In this document: in pieces, positions 1 through 34,700 of the stretch
How positions within the stretch are numbered: the stretch's first letter is position 1
How the letters are laid out: every line of letters begins with the position of its first letter
NCBI RefSeq assembly: GCF_028389875.1
Contig: NC_084674.1
Location: 14,541,501 to 14,605,500 of the forward strand
DNA length: 64,000 nucleotides
Source of the DNA: Rhea pennata
Lineage: Eukaryota > Chordata > Aves > Rheiformes > Rheidae
Direction of reading: 5' to 3'
Notes under the pieces: generated by a model
The model's input: only the letters and a program-made list of their open reading frames with translations
Databases searched by the model: none
Told to the model about the DNA's origin: nothing
Position numbers and translations under genes: made by a program

Positions 1-724
1 TGCTTTTATTAATGGCTGTTTATACTTATAATGGTATTATTTTGATTTTGAACAAGTGCTGACAAAATGGATAGTATTTTGTTAAGTATGCTAGATGATA
101 TATTTTACACTCAGAAGTGTGGTACTTAACATAGCTGTAAAATGTCCTCTCTCCCAAAGATTTTACTAAGTACATGATTCTTGCAATTTGCAAAGTGCAG
201 TGGAAATGGGATATACTTTGCCTTTTGTAAAACAGGTTCCGAAAAGTAGGCACAAGCAGTCTGATTCATTCAGATCTTGTCTTACTTTACTAAAATGCGT
301 TTTTTTTTTTTATAATGATATCCAGCAGTTCTATCTTGAGGGGAAAATAGAAAAGTAGCATGGTTTGCAACAAGGGACAATGTAAATTAAGGCTTCCAAA
401 TGACTGTGATGCTCTTAGCTCTTAGGTAGATGCCTCTTGAAAGACATGTACCAAATGTCTGATTAAAGGATAAAAATGAACAGGATTGGAGAAACAGGAA
501 GGACCACAAACAATGATAGGAAAAGCAAAAGAAAAATATGACAAGTGGATTCTGCCACAGCTACTGCTGAGTAGTTCTTTACTATTTCAGTGGTTCAGAG
601 TGTAGAGAATCAGTGTACGTTAGTGTCAGCAGCAATATAAAAAATCATATATGTATATGTAAAGTTATATATGTATATATAAAGCTATATAAAAACTTTG
701 AACTACAATGATTTTGTTATCCAG

Positions 725-22689
<21,965 letters not shown>

Positions 22690-25600
22690 CTTTGGACAGT
22701 TCAGATACAAATTTCACAAGATGCCTTTCTTTTCATTTCCTTACAGAGGAAGTGTAGCACACTGTGTCAAAGAAGCATCTTGACATGCTTTTTGTATATA
22801 TAAAAAAAAGACATGCGTATATTTTCTGATCCCCAATATTTTGCCTTTCCCCAATTATTTGCCTCAAGATTAGCACTTTTACAATGTATAAAAAATACAG
22901 CTAGAATTTTAGCCTTTTGTAACATTATTAATATGTAAACATCAATTTTATGTATTACTTGAATATCACAAAATACATGTTATTGGAAAATGAGAATTGT
23001 CTAGACTCTCTGTGAGGAACATTACAGTTAATTAGTTTTTGAAGAATTAGTGTCATGAATCATGTGAGTGGAAAACTAGTAGATAGTAACTTTGGGGATT
23101 TTTCATATATAACCTGTAGTCTGTCAAAGCAACAGTGAATGTATTAGATGTTGTTTTAACTCTCTGTAGAAGGTACTTCCAACTGTCTGTTTGCTCAGCA
23201 TATTCATCTTTTCAGGATTTAATTTGCTGTACAGATGTTGTAAGATTTTTTTTTGTTTGTTTGTTTGTTTTTTTTTTCCCAGATAGTTTCCATGAAGAAA
23301 TGATAAAATCTCCTTTATGGAAACTTGCCATAAAATGTTGTCTATTTCCGTGTTGCACCACAGAGGCAGTCCAGTTTCAGTTCCTTCACTGATTCTGTGC
23401 TTTTTAAGAAACCCCAAAACTTACTCAAATGTTCTTCTTAAATCTCCTCTATCAAAGAGCCATTTCCACCTTCCAGTCAGACCCAGCCATCATTGTTTTG
23501 TAAAGACCTCTTGACAAAATAAGGTAGGAGTAAATTAATACAGGCTACCACAAAAGGAGTTAAAGCACATGGAAGCCTCGCTCTATTTCCCTGCTTGTTG
23601 TACATTACACCTAGGAGAGTTTAAAGCACAGGTCTTTTTTTCTTTCTGAAACTGTGTTTTGTCCTGTATGTTTATCTGTAGTTTGCTCTTCTATTTATAT
23701 TAATATGAAAATTGTAATTAGACAATGAGGAAGTCGTATTTTATTTTTCTTTAAATAAGGCTCTTCTTGTGATTGCTTGTCTGTATTTGCTTTTATAGTT
23801 TTTATTGTTTTCTTTTATACAAGGTCTTACTCTATAAGCAAGCTACTAATGATGGCTTCTTTACTTTATTCTCTTATGAGAATAAAGCACTAGTGAATTC
23901 TCTCTCCGTTAATGTAATTGTTGCTCTTATAGATCTTAAATTCTTTTTCCAAATATTTCAACTGGATTATTTTACCAAGAAACTGAACTTTTAATTCTTT
24001 TTTCTGCGGACACTATTTGTCAGGTCAGATTATCAAACATAACTAACCTGTATGAAAGTAACATGGAGAAAGTCCCAGAGTATCTTATGATCGGGTATTT
24101 ATAGTGAGCTATTAATGGACATAGACTCTGCTGAGATCACTTTCAATCCTGAAAATATCACTTTCAACTTAATAATCACTTCATCAAAGTGCGAGGTCTT
24201 TGCTGCTTCAGAAGGTGAGGAGAGACTATACATTTTCTCAATTCATAGGAAAATTAGTAATCTTCCTAAAAACAAAATCCAGATTTAAAATGTTTATATA
24301 CTGACTGTACTATAGGTCTAATCAAATTTTAACTGTTATTTGTTGATGTATGTTGTTAATCTATTTCTCTTCTGCTGTAAGGACAGTTTAAGAGCGAGGC
24401 CTTGCAACTGCAGATTAGGTGGATCAGGTAGCGAATTAAATGGTGCAAGTATTTTATGAATTACTGCTGCTCAATTTTTAAGACGTATCTAGAATTATAC
24501 CAGACTAAGTGTTTCAGTGACAACTTCTTTTGTTTTTCTATGCTTATTCATTTTGCTAATTTATTTATTCTTTTTTACTTTTTAGACTTTGTTTAATTTT
24601 ATTTTGCCCTGTTTTGGGTGGTGGTTTTGTTTTGTTGTTTTCAGATCAACTCTGTTGAAAGAAAAAAAGTCAAAGTTTTGATGAGGTAAAAATGGACAAG
24701 TGGTTTGAGTCTAACAATATCTTTGATTTTAATCTACAATAATGGGTCCTGAATATACAAAGGAAGAGTGTGATAGATTGTGCATGTAAAAGTACATTTT
24801 GCACACACAATTTTTAATGATTAGATTTGATCATTAAGAATTGTTTAGGAAACTTTCTAAACTGCACACTTAAATAGTATCAAAATGATTTATTCTTATG
24901 CTCCAATGTTTGCATTATAATCTTAAAAGGATAAGAAAAATTTTAATTAATTTAACCCTTCCAACTTGACAAACCGTTTTTCACTAAAGCTACTCTTAGG
25001 ATTTTGGGGTCTTATTTGTTTGTTTTTAGTAAAATCTGTTGTGCTTACACCAGCATTTTTTACTTCTGCATGTGTTTGGATACATATTGTTGCAGTAGTT
25101 TGGATCTATCCCACACAGCTATTAAAAAAAAAAAATACCAGCAGGCATGCATTGATGAAGAATGCACAATTACAAGTTTATATGTTACAAATGGATGCAG
25201 AAGATGCATATAACGTGGTAAGACTTGGTCTTTTTTCAAGTCTGCAGTTTTATGTTGTTTCACTTGGAAGACTGAAGCACATAATGTTAGCACAAATCTA
25301 CAATACTCTCCTGACTATAAAGTGTGGCCCTAATTATATCTTTGTTGAAAGGGTTGTTTTTAAAAAAACTCTGTTCTTCACCTGCCCTTCACTACCAGAA
25401 CCTGTTGAACAAACTAAGAAAACACTCCAAAATTTGACTGCACATCTGTTTTCCTACTATGGAAACATCTAGAACACAATTGTGGAAAAAGCAGTTAATC
25501 TAAATGTTAAGTCTGTGGAATAGAGATAAAAGTTAGCACATGTTATAGGAATAGAATAACTCCAATATCAAGAACAGCTGTCTTAGCAGTGCTGGGGGAA

Positions 25601-25780
25601 GGAAGGGCTTGTGATGGAGAAATGGTGAACCATTTATTTTAAACTATGCTTGCTTTCTCTTGACACTTAAACAGCAGTTGCTGTTTCTATTACTCCAGAT
25701 TTAACCAGAAGATTTAACATTGTGGAAAAAAAAAAGAGGTGTTTTCCCACTAAAGGTGATTCAAATTGTGCTGATTTGCC
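22690..25780 (+). other. DNAH12 3' UTR and DNAH12-ASB14 intergenic stretch
   Basis: No spliced homologue of a known protein was recognised here. The first part should be DNAH12 3' UTR. The earliest canonical AATAAA on + is at 23881-23886; weaker TATAAA-type hexamers occur near 22800 and 22888. The remainder should contain the ASB14 promoter and any untranslated first exon, which I cannot place. There is no CpG-rich island. A 168-codon open frame at 24966-25472 is present but looks accidental (see findings). Confidence 0.6.
23881..23886 (+). promoter_or_regulatory. Candidate poly(A) signal for DNAH12
   Basis: AATAAA hexamer about 1.2 kb after the DNAH12 stop codon, the first canonical one on the + strand. 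It is followed by T-rich sequence from about 23905 onward. Whether it is used cannot be told from sequence. Confidence 0.35.
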
Positions 25781-28700
25781 ATGTATAATTCTACATATAT
25801 GTTCGATGATGACTGTGATGAAATCCCTACCCAGCATGCTATTCAAGAAAGTTTACAAGATATGCATAAAAAAGAAACAAGTGCGGATGTAGCAGAGAAT
25901 GAGAGGTAATGAGTTATTACTTCTATTTTGGACATTTTTGTGATGTTACTGTATGCATATAGGAGCCTCATTTTCCTTTGTCTTGTATTGCTCAATTGTA
26001 TATTTTATTGCTGTACAAGAAAGTGTAACATGTATTATAGACTGTTGAATATTTAAACTAAGGAATAATTGAATCATGAACCTCTTATTAATTATAGCAC
26101 TTTATTTTTGTTCTGTTTTATGCAGTTTCCAATTTGTTGCAAGCAAAGAACGTGGAAAGATAATTACAGCTATTCGGACAGTTAAGTATAAATGCACTGT
26201 ATTAAGCCTATTCTCATTAGGAATCACTAGGTATCGCACTGTTGAGCAGTGCCTGCATTTTAGATGTCTCGTCACCTGAGTTACTGCCTATTTCTTTATA
26301 TAGTCCTGGGGAGAGTTAGGCAAGTAAAAATGGGACACACAGAAGCTAGCTTATTACATAGTAAAATGATTTAAATATATATATATATATATTCTTATTT
26401 TTTTTTATATATATATATAATACAATAAACAGCAGTATGGTAAGGCTCCCAATCAATCAGTGCTGTATTTGTCACTTTGAGTTACCCAGATGTAAATCCC
26501 TTCTTTTCCTGAAAAGTGTTCCAGAACTATTCCTCAGATGCCAGACTTCAGTGTATTTCTGTATGGGATGCTTTTAGTCTGCTGTCCTCTTGATGCTTCC
26601 ACTTTTTCTGTGGTATAAGCATCAATTTAATATATTCAGTCATAGAGAAACTAAGAAATGAAAATCACTAGGACGGTTGTTAGGACAGTGATCTGTCAGT
26701 GGCAAACCTTCAGTTCAGTTCTTACATACATCATAGTAAGAAGTCACAGAGGTATTTAGCGAAGCTAGAATCAAGAGCACAGGTCTCCTCTGGAAAAGCA
26801 GATTCTAGCTCAGTGCCCTAAGGAGAACGTGCCTAAATGCTAATTATTTTTTTTATGTCTGGCCTTTCATCTATATGAAGGAAAACTTCAGCAGCAGATA
26901 CGGAGAGCGGTCGGTCCTCTTACTCTATAGTTACAGCTTTCTCCTAGCAAGACAGACTGGCTTCTGTCAGAAATAATGGGTTAAAAAACCAGGAGCAGAA
27001 CCCAGGCCTTTACTGAAATGGGCTTTCTAGCCGTATGAAATTTTGCTGCTTATTGTGCCCTCCCACTGACTGAGAAGGCCTGAACTCTTTTCTTTTTGAA
27101 AAAGCTTTAATTTGAGGGACAAACGGAACAAAGTCCTGAACTTTGTCCTGAAAAAGTTCTGTTTGGTGGCTGAGCACTGTCCCAGGCTGTAGCAGGAGCA
27201 CAGTTCTTTCAGCTCTGGGGGAAGCCGTCTACTAATTAGACTTGCATAAAAGTTGAGCGGTGGTGGTGCTGCCTTAGTCTCGCTGTCTCCTTTGGGGGTG
27301 CTATTTATTGTTGGACAAATATTTTCTTGTACCTTAAGTCAGGCAATTCGGCCTGCAAGGAGGTCTAAGCATATCAGACAGAGGAACCCTAGTAACAGGG
27401 GCAACTTCCTAATAGCTCTAGGCATCTTCCTTCTCAGCCTGCTGACAAATTAGATCTCACTAACAAGTGAGTAATTCTCCCCATACAGGTAGCATGTCTA
27501 ATGCAGAGTTCTGCATTCCACGTTGGGAATGTGTGTTTAATTCTTTCAGTGAATCTAGAGCTGAGCAACTAAACAAGCAATAATTTTTTCTTTAATTACA
27601 GAAGTTGAATGTAGGGCAGCATTTGCAGAATTTGTCTATTAACTGTCTCTGAGATGTAAAACTGAAGACTTGATCACTTGTGTTGATTAAAGTTCCAGCA
27701 GGGTTTTTAGTAAAAGCAGGGATAATGAAATACATGTTACCCACTTAAATCAACATCATTTTACATTTGCAACCTAATTCTTCTTCCACAGATTCAACAG
27801 GACAGTTGTTTTAGTATATAAACTGTCATGCGGTGCTCTCTTGAGAGGGTTGCAGTTTAAATTTATTTAATCATGTTAATTATAAATAAATAATTTCAGT
27901 GTGTAATTCAGAATGTTCTGGGGGTCGATGTAAATCACTGATTGTTGCATTCATAAAACCACCCTTTGATCAAAAATTGCTTTGGCAAGATAAGTTGTTA
28001 TATCAGTTATGTATCAGTTATATTGATGGGATAAATAGCACTCAAATATTTCAGTTGCCCTGAATTTTGTTCGTGATGAGTAATTTGATGAGTGTTTCTC
28101 AACATATGACAGGCCAAGAGGAGGCCTTGAAGAAGCTGGTGAAGCACAGTTCTGCTTTTGAAGAGGCAGATCAGCAAGGCTGGCTTCCTGTGCATGAAGC
28201 TGCAGCACAGCTAAATAAGAATATTCTAGAAATAACTTTGAAAGGTAGGGAGTCCCTCTGTTTTTCCACCAAAAAGCTTTACAGGTCTGATGAATAATTC
28301 AGCTTCAAATGTGTTCTGCTTTTCTGTATTCCAGCCTCCAATGCCATTACATGGGAACAGACCACTCTAAAAGGCGAAACGCCTCTTTTCATAGCAGTGA
28401 GAAATTGCTTTGTAGATAACGTCCACTTTCTCCTGCTCAATGGCTGCAATCCCAATGTTAAGAATGAGGAAGGAGATTCTCCTTTAGTTACAGGTAAATA
28501 AATACCTTACTTGGAGGAGGAGGGGAAATGAGATGAGATTTTAAAATAAGACATTGTAGGTTTCAATTTGACACGTTTGACTTGTTCAAAATCTAAAGTA
28601 TTTTAGAAGCAGAAACTGTTAGGAAACAAACAAAAATTCTGACTCTCTCTCTCATTGTCTGTTTTTCTTCCCAGAAGATGATAGGGCTTTAAATGAGCTG

Positions 28701-31700
28701 ACATTCCAAGTTAGTGACTGTTACCGCAAGATTCTTAGAGTTACTTATTAAAAAGTATTGCCCTTATTGATCTATTCAAGTTTGGTAAACGGAGAGTTTG
28801 GGGAGATTCTTTTCTTTTCTTTTTTCTTTTTTCTTTTCTTTTTTCTTTTCTTTTTTCTTTTCTTTTTTCTTTTCTTTTTTCTTTTCTTTTTTCTTTTCTT
28901 TTTTCTTTTCTTTTTTCTTTTCTTTTTTCTTTTCTTTTTTCTTTTCTTTTTTCTTTTCTTTTTTCTTTTCTTTTTTCTTTTCTTTTTTCTTTTCTTTTTT
29001 CTTTTCTTTTTTCTTTTCTTTTTTCTTTTCTTTTTTCTTTTCTTTTTTCTTTTCTTAAGCCTTTCCTAGGTTTGTTCCAAAGCAAGGAGCACCAACTGAC
29101 ACTCGATTTCCAGTTGCAAAGAGGTTCAGGTTGAACATGTATCCTTCGTCTCAGATAATCAAATAACTTTCACCATGAAGTGCTAGGCTATCTTCCTGTG
29201 CTTTCTTTGGCATCATTTACCCAGTTGTGCCTGATAGTAAGATCCTCCTGCTTCTTTGGGCTGTCACTCTTCAGGTCTGCCTGCCCTTCATATTCTCTGC
29301 TCGTCTACTTGCATAGTTTGCGTTTTTTTTTTTTTTTTTTCATTGCATCAGTTCCTGCTTCTCTAAAACCTGAGGTGATTGGTTTTGATTTTCAAAAGTT
29401 GTAGTAAACGGCCTAATTTATCTACATTACAGGAAGCATAAAACAGTGTTTGCTCCCAGTCAGGCACTGCTGGAATTGATCCAAATATAAGTGAAGAGTC
29501 TAGTCAGGCCCTCAGATTCTCAGTTCACTTCTGTTTTTTAAAGGGAAGAAGAAAGTCCCATACCTAGTATCACTCAAAGTGAATTCCGTTTTAATTTAAA
29601 CATGCATTTTAATTTAAACACTTTAAAGAACCAGTCTTCTTAATATTGTGCCAAGATAAGTGCTTTTCAAAATGGTTGTGTTCATTTCATTTGCTTCCCC
29701 CAAGTTGACCTGTGATGCTATTATTCTTACTCAATCCTATCCAATAGAAGGAAGATAGATTTTCATTATCGGAGTTTCATAAGAGCCCTGTTTCCTGAAT
29801 GAACCTAAAAAATGTCTTAGTATTGGAAAGCTGGCTTTTTCGAAACAAGGATCAAAAAATGAAGGGGGGAAAAAAACCAAGCAACCTTCTGTAGGACCCC
29901 CAGCCCATCCTTCCCGTCAGGGTCACCTGCTTCAAAAATGCAGAGAAATCCTAGGTGGTCTTAAAGTACACTACACTAAATGGCACCCCCCCCCCCCAGA
30001 AAGGGATGTATGCCATATATATAAAGCAGCCATGTAGGCTACAGATAATGAAACATCAAGTTGACAGCATACTATAATCTTATTTGAAGCAGCTGTGTCA
30101 CAGGAGGCTTCTCTATCTATTCTGCCTCAGTAAATGGCACTGGCTGTTCTAGACCCTGCACAGCCTGGGAGATGATTGAAAAGGAGAAGGGGATGTTGCC
30201 TATTCATTACATTTGCTGGAGATCTCTTCAGCCAGTACAACTGACTCTTCTAAAATTCTTACTATCTTAATAGATTACACTTATTAAGATAAGAAAGCAC
30301 ATGACAAAATCATTTTAAGCTTTGTTTTGTATTACAGTAACTGCTTATGAAGGTTGTATATAGCTCCCTGGGCAGGCCAGCTCCTGACCACTCCAAGGCC
30401 CTGTATATGATTTCCAGGATGGAGAAGAACTTTTATCAGCTGCAGCAGATTACAGAGAGAGAAAAAAAAAGAAAAAAAAAAGAAAAAGAAAAGAAAAAAA
30501 AAGAAAAAAGGAAAAACAAAAAGGGGGGGGGATTACCATAAAATTATTAATTTGTATAATTAATATTATGCCAGAAACAAGACTTGATGATAAGTTAAAA
30601 TCTTCAGTGTAGTGTAACATTTCTCAATGTATAAATAGCACTTCAGGGAATAGCATGAGCTTTCCTGGACTGCCACAAAATAGAAGTTAAGAGTGCATAC
30701 AATAGTCTTGAATAACATCCTGGCTAATACTTCACTTACTTACTCTCTTACAGCAATTAAACACGATTCATATGAGATTGCCTCCTTGTTGATAAGTTTT
30801 GGTGCAAAAGTGAATTTGCAGTGTGTCCACAAGAGGACTGCTTTACATGAGGCAGCCAGACTAGGCAGAAAGGATCTGGTGAAGCTTCTGCTTTGTTCTG
30901 GAGCAGATCCTGATCCTCGCAGTGGATATGGGCTCACACCTCTAGCACTGGCTGCACAGACTGGACAAACAGAAATTATGGAGCTTTTACTGCGAAAAGG
31001 TGAGACTTCTACACAGAATGTTTTACAGCTCAGTAGGTTCTTTTAGAATTGTGCACATTCTAGAAGATCCTTCAGTGTGGTTCTTCATACTAGTAGAAAT
31101 TGTATAGCCACGTTTCAGTAATGAAATGTTTAAATCCAAAACAGGACAAACAAAAGGGGGAACTCTTTCTAGCTATAAAGGCCAAAAAGTGTTAGCTTAC
31201 CAACCTGTAAAACTTTGCATTCCTGAACTGAAAGGAAATGTAAGGACTATGATATTAAGTAAGTAAGTGTGCAGTCTCTCAGATGTTGATAGATATTACA
31301 AAATACATTTTTAGAGATTTTTTTTTACAGCAAAGACTACTAAGTCACCAATGTATGCTTTACAAAACTGTAAGCAAATCTGATACATTACAGAATCTTT
31401 TGTTTGCATTTTTTTTGTATGATTGCTGGCATCGTAATTTATTTGAAGTGTTTAACTCCTAAATTGCATAGATGAATGTCTTTTTTTCTCCAAAGAACTC
31501 TTTGTATCTAAATTTCATATTATAGAACATATTACCTCTGAAGTAGTTATTTTATTTACATACATACATTTTTATTAATCTTTCAAAAGCTGTGTGTATG
31601 GAACTGATTATTGTAAGACATGCCTTCTCTATACAGCAGAAATAACATTCATTACTAAAGGAAATGCTGTCTGCAACAAGAGGATTGTTGTGATGTAGCT

Positions 31701-34700
31701 AAGGTATAATAAACACTGCAGTACTATTCAAACAAAACAGCAAATAGTCATTAAACTATTAATATGTGTATATATGTTGGCACAGGAGTGCTGCAACTGG
31801 GATGTAGGAACTGTTTCGATACTAGTTCTCTTTCCTGGTGATAGGACATATCTTCCTGTTGCAAATCTTTAGAGATTTTTTTTTTTTTTTTTAAGAAAGA
31901 AATTTATTTCTCTTCTAGTACATAACTTTCACATATTCCTGTATGGAATGAATATCATCCCTCTTACATTTATTCATGTATTTCATCTTTACAAAGATCA
32001 AACAAATATAACTAAATAAGAACAGAAGTGCATCGTATGTATGTAAAAGACAAAAGAATTGCTTGTACGAATAAGTAGTAAACCCCTCACATGCCTTATT
32101 ATAGCATTAAGTCTTATTGTGTGATTGTACACAAAGCAGTTTGGACCTTTTCATTCTCAGGATTACATAAGCACATGTAATATCAAGGATCCAACACACA
32201 TGCTTGTGCCCATACTGGTTTTATTTGGTGAAAAATAGAATTCACAAGTCCTTGTCACTGGAGGGGTGATAGATATTATTTACAGTGACACCTGTGAAAA
32301 CGCTTCATGTTTTTCTCCAGGTGCTGATGTTCTTTCACAGGCAATGGATTGTGCTTCTGTATTATTTGAAGCAGCAGGAGGAGGAAATCCGGATTCACTG
32401 AACCTTTTACTAGAACATGGGGCTGATGCTAATGTACCAAAGCACTCAGGCCATTTGCCAATTCATAGAGCTGCATATAGAGGACACTTTCTGTGAGTTA
32501 ATTCATTTGAAAATTAAGTAATAGTGACAACAAAAGTATTCATTTTGCTAACTTTGCATTACTCAAAGCAGGCAGCAAAGTTGTAGTTTTGTAGAAGTAA
32601 TTCTTTTTAACCACGGAAAGAGGAGTTTTCTGGGTCTGAATGCAAGGGATCAGTCAAGTTGTAATTTGTTTTAAGATGACCCTGCTGATTCCTATAAAAT
32701 TATTTGTGAGAAATTGGGAAATACTATTACCCAGACCTGATGTTCAGGTGCTTGGGACATCCTTATTTTCTTCAGGATGTGCTCCTCTACACTTTGTCAT
32801 AGGAAGGTAGACATACTAAATCATCAAATAAGCTTGAGGGTAAGGATTATCCCCATTTTAACAATGGGAAAGTCACTGAAAGACATTTATGTTAAAATCA
32901 GAAAGAATCAGGAACAAATCTTTCACTACTAGAAAAGTTACATCACGCTTAAGAATCCCATAAGGTTACACGAATGCACAGTGTTCTCATCATTCAAGAA
33001 AAGTCTATACTCAGTAAGAATAATGATGATTGCAGGTAGGAATGGGAATGTTGATGAATGACAATATAATTGGAGGCATTTTAAATATTTAATGTGTAGT
33101 AAGTGTGAAGTTGTTGCTGGCCATCTGTTTAATTGTTAAAAATTGACATTAATGCAGAAAGAAGTATAGCATGTCATTAGATTAAGACAGTCATGATGAA
33201 TTCTGAACCCCAGCAATATAGAGTTCAACAACTGATCTAAATGAACCACTATATTTAAGATTCTCAAAATCTCCATTTTCTTCTTTTCTTCTTCAGAGCC
33301 TTAAAGAACTTAGTTCCAGTTACTAATTTTGATGCCATTAAAGAAAGTGGGATAAGTCCAGTTCATTCAGCTGCAGCTGGAGCACATCCTCAGTGCCTTG
33401 AGTTTCTCCTCAAATCTGGGTTTGATGCCAATTTTATGCTGGATCAAAGAGTTCGCAAAGGCTATGATGATCACAGGAAATCAGCATTGTACTTCGCTGT
33501 TTCAAATGGAGATATCTGTTCAACACAGTTACTGTTGAATGCTGGAGCCCTGCCAAACCAAGATCCCATCAACTGTCTCCAAATAGCCTTGAGAATGGGC
33601 AACTATGAGTTAATGAATCTACTGCTCCGGCATGGGGCTAATGTCAATTATTTCTGCAGAGTGAATACAACACATTTTCCATCAGCGCTACAGTATGCGC
33701 TGAAAGATGAAGTCATGTTAAGAATGCTGATGAATTATGGGTATGATGTACACCGCTGCTTTGATTGCCCTCGGGGAAACAGCTCCCATTCCCAGTACGT
33801 GACTGATGGATGGACTTCTACTGTTATCAAAGATACAATGGTAAGTATAACAGAATGCTTCATATGTTGTTTTACTGGCAGTATACTTAAAACTAAGAGG
33901 AAAAGTACTTGTTAATGTATTCTGTCAGGAAAAGAAGTTTTGAAACTGTGAGGCAGTTTAAATATAAATACAGGAATAGTCAAAGCTTTAAAATTAAACA
34001 GGTGTCACCATAAGGTCTGGTTCATGATAGCAAATCATCATAACTAATATTTTTCAATGGTGAAAATATAGTGAGCAATGTGCAAACACTACAAAATTGG
34101 CTGTCCATGGCAGTCTTACCCACACTGTGAAAGCAGGTACTTGCATGCTAGCTTGCTGGGTCATCTTGTATCATTTTCTTAATGCTGAAAGTGCATTGCA
34201 AGGACTCCCTGAACCTGGCATGACAAATGCTGACCAGAAGTTAACAAACTTGGATTGATCAGATTCCTAGAGGCACCTGTCAGTGTTACTGTCCTGTGAA
34301 CTGTAAAGTCCACTTGAAACTAATAAACTCTCCTTAACCTGAAGGTAATGGTGTGTGGCACACACAGGGCTGGCAGCTGTCCCTCAGCACGCTGGGACAC
34401 CTTGTAAAGAGGTCTTCTCTGGTGCTGTTTAAAATTCCTGAGTGGGGATTTCAAATTCTATGATGGAAGACTAAATGCTTAAAAAGAAGCGCTCAGCTAA
34501 TTACTCGGGTTTTTTTAATATACATATATATATAGTACAAAATAACTAGATCTCAATATTCTACTAGTGAGGTTTAACAAAGTGTGACAACCTAAAGCTC
34601 CCCTAACTGACAGGGCACTAGTTCTTTCTGGCTTTCTGCTGAAATAATTTACCTGCTCTTGTCCTGAAGAGGAATAAGTCATTTACGAGAATATTGACTA

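Larger units (their letters stand above)
28494..30753 (+). other. ASB14: ASB14 intron 4, with large pyrimidine and purine tracts
   Basis: A 2.26 kb intron containing a 250-base uninterrupted pyrimidine tract (28807-29056), a T20 stretch near 29320, a C run near 29987-29998 and a purine-rich tract at 30454-30532. No coding exon is seen between the splice sites; the codon phase of flanking exons is satisfied without one. Confidence 0.7.

Noticed and set aside
24966-25472. Calling the 168-codon open frame a gene
   Set aside because: No family similarity, no splice structure, an A-rich run inside it and AT-rich composition; kept only as a finding.
28741-29085. Open frames of 86-114 codons made of KEKR or FFFL/SFFF repeats
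   Set aside because: They are translations of the 12-nt pyrimidine repeat inside an ASB14 intron, in several frames on both strands.
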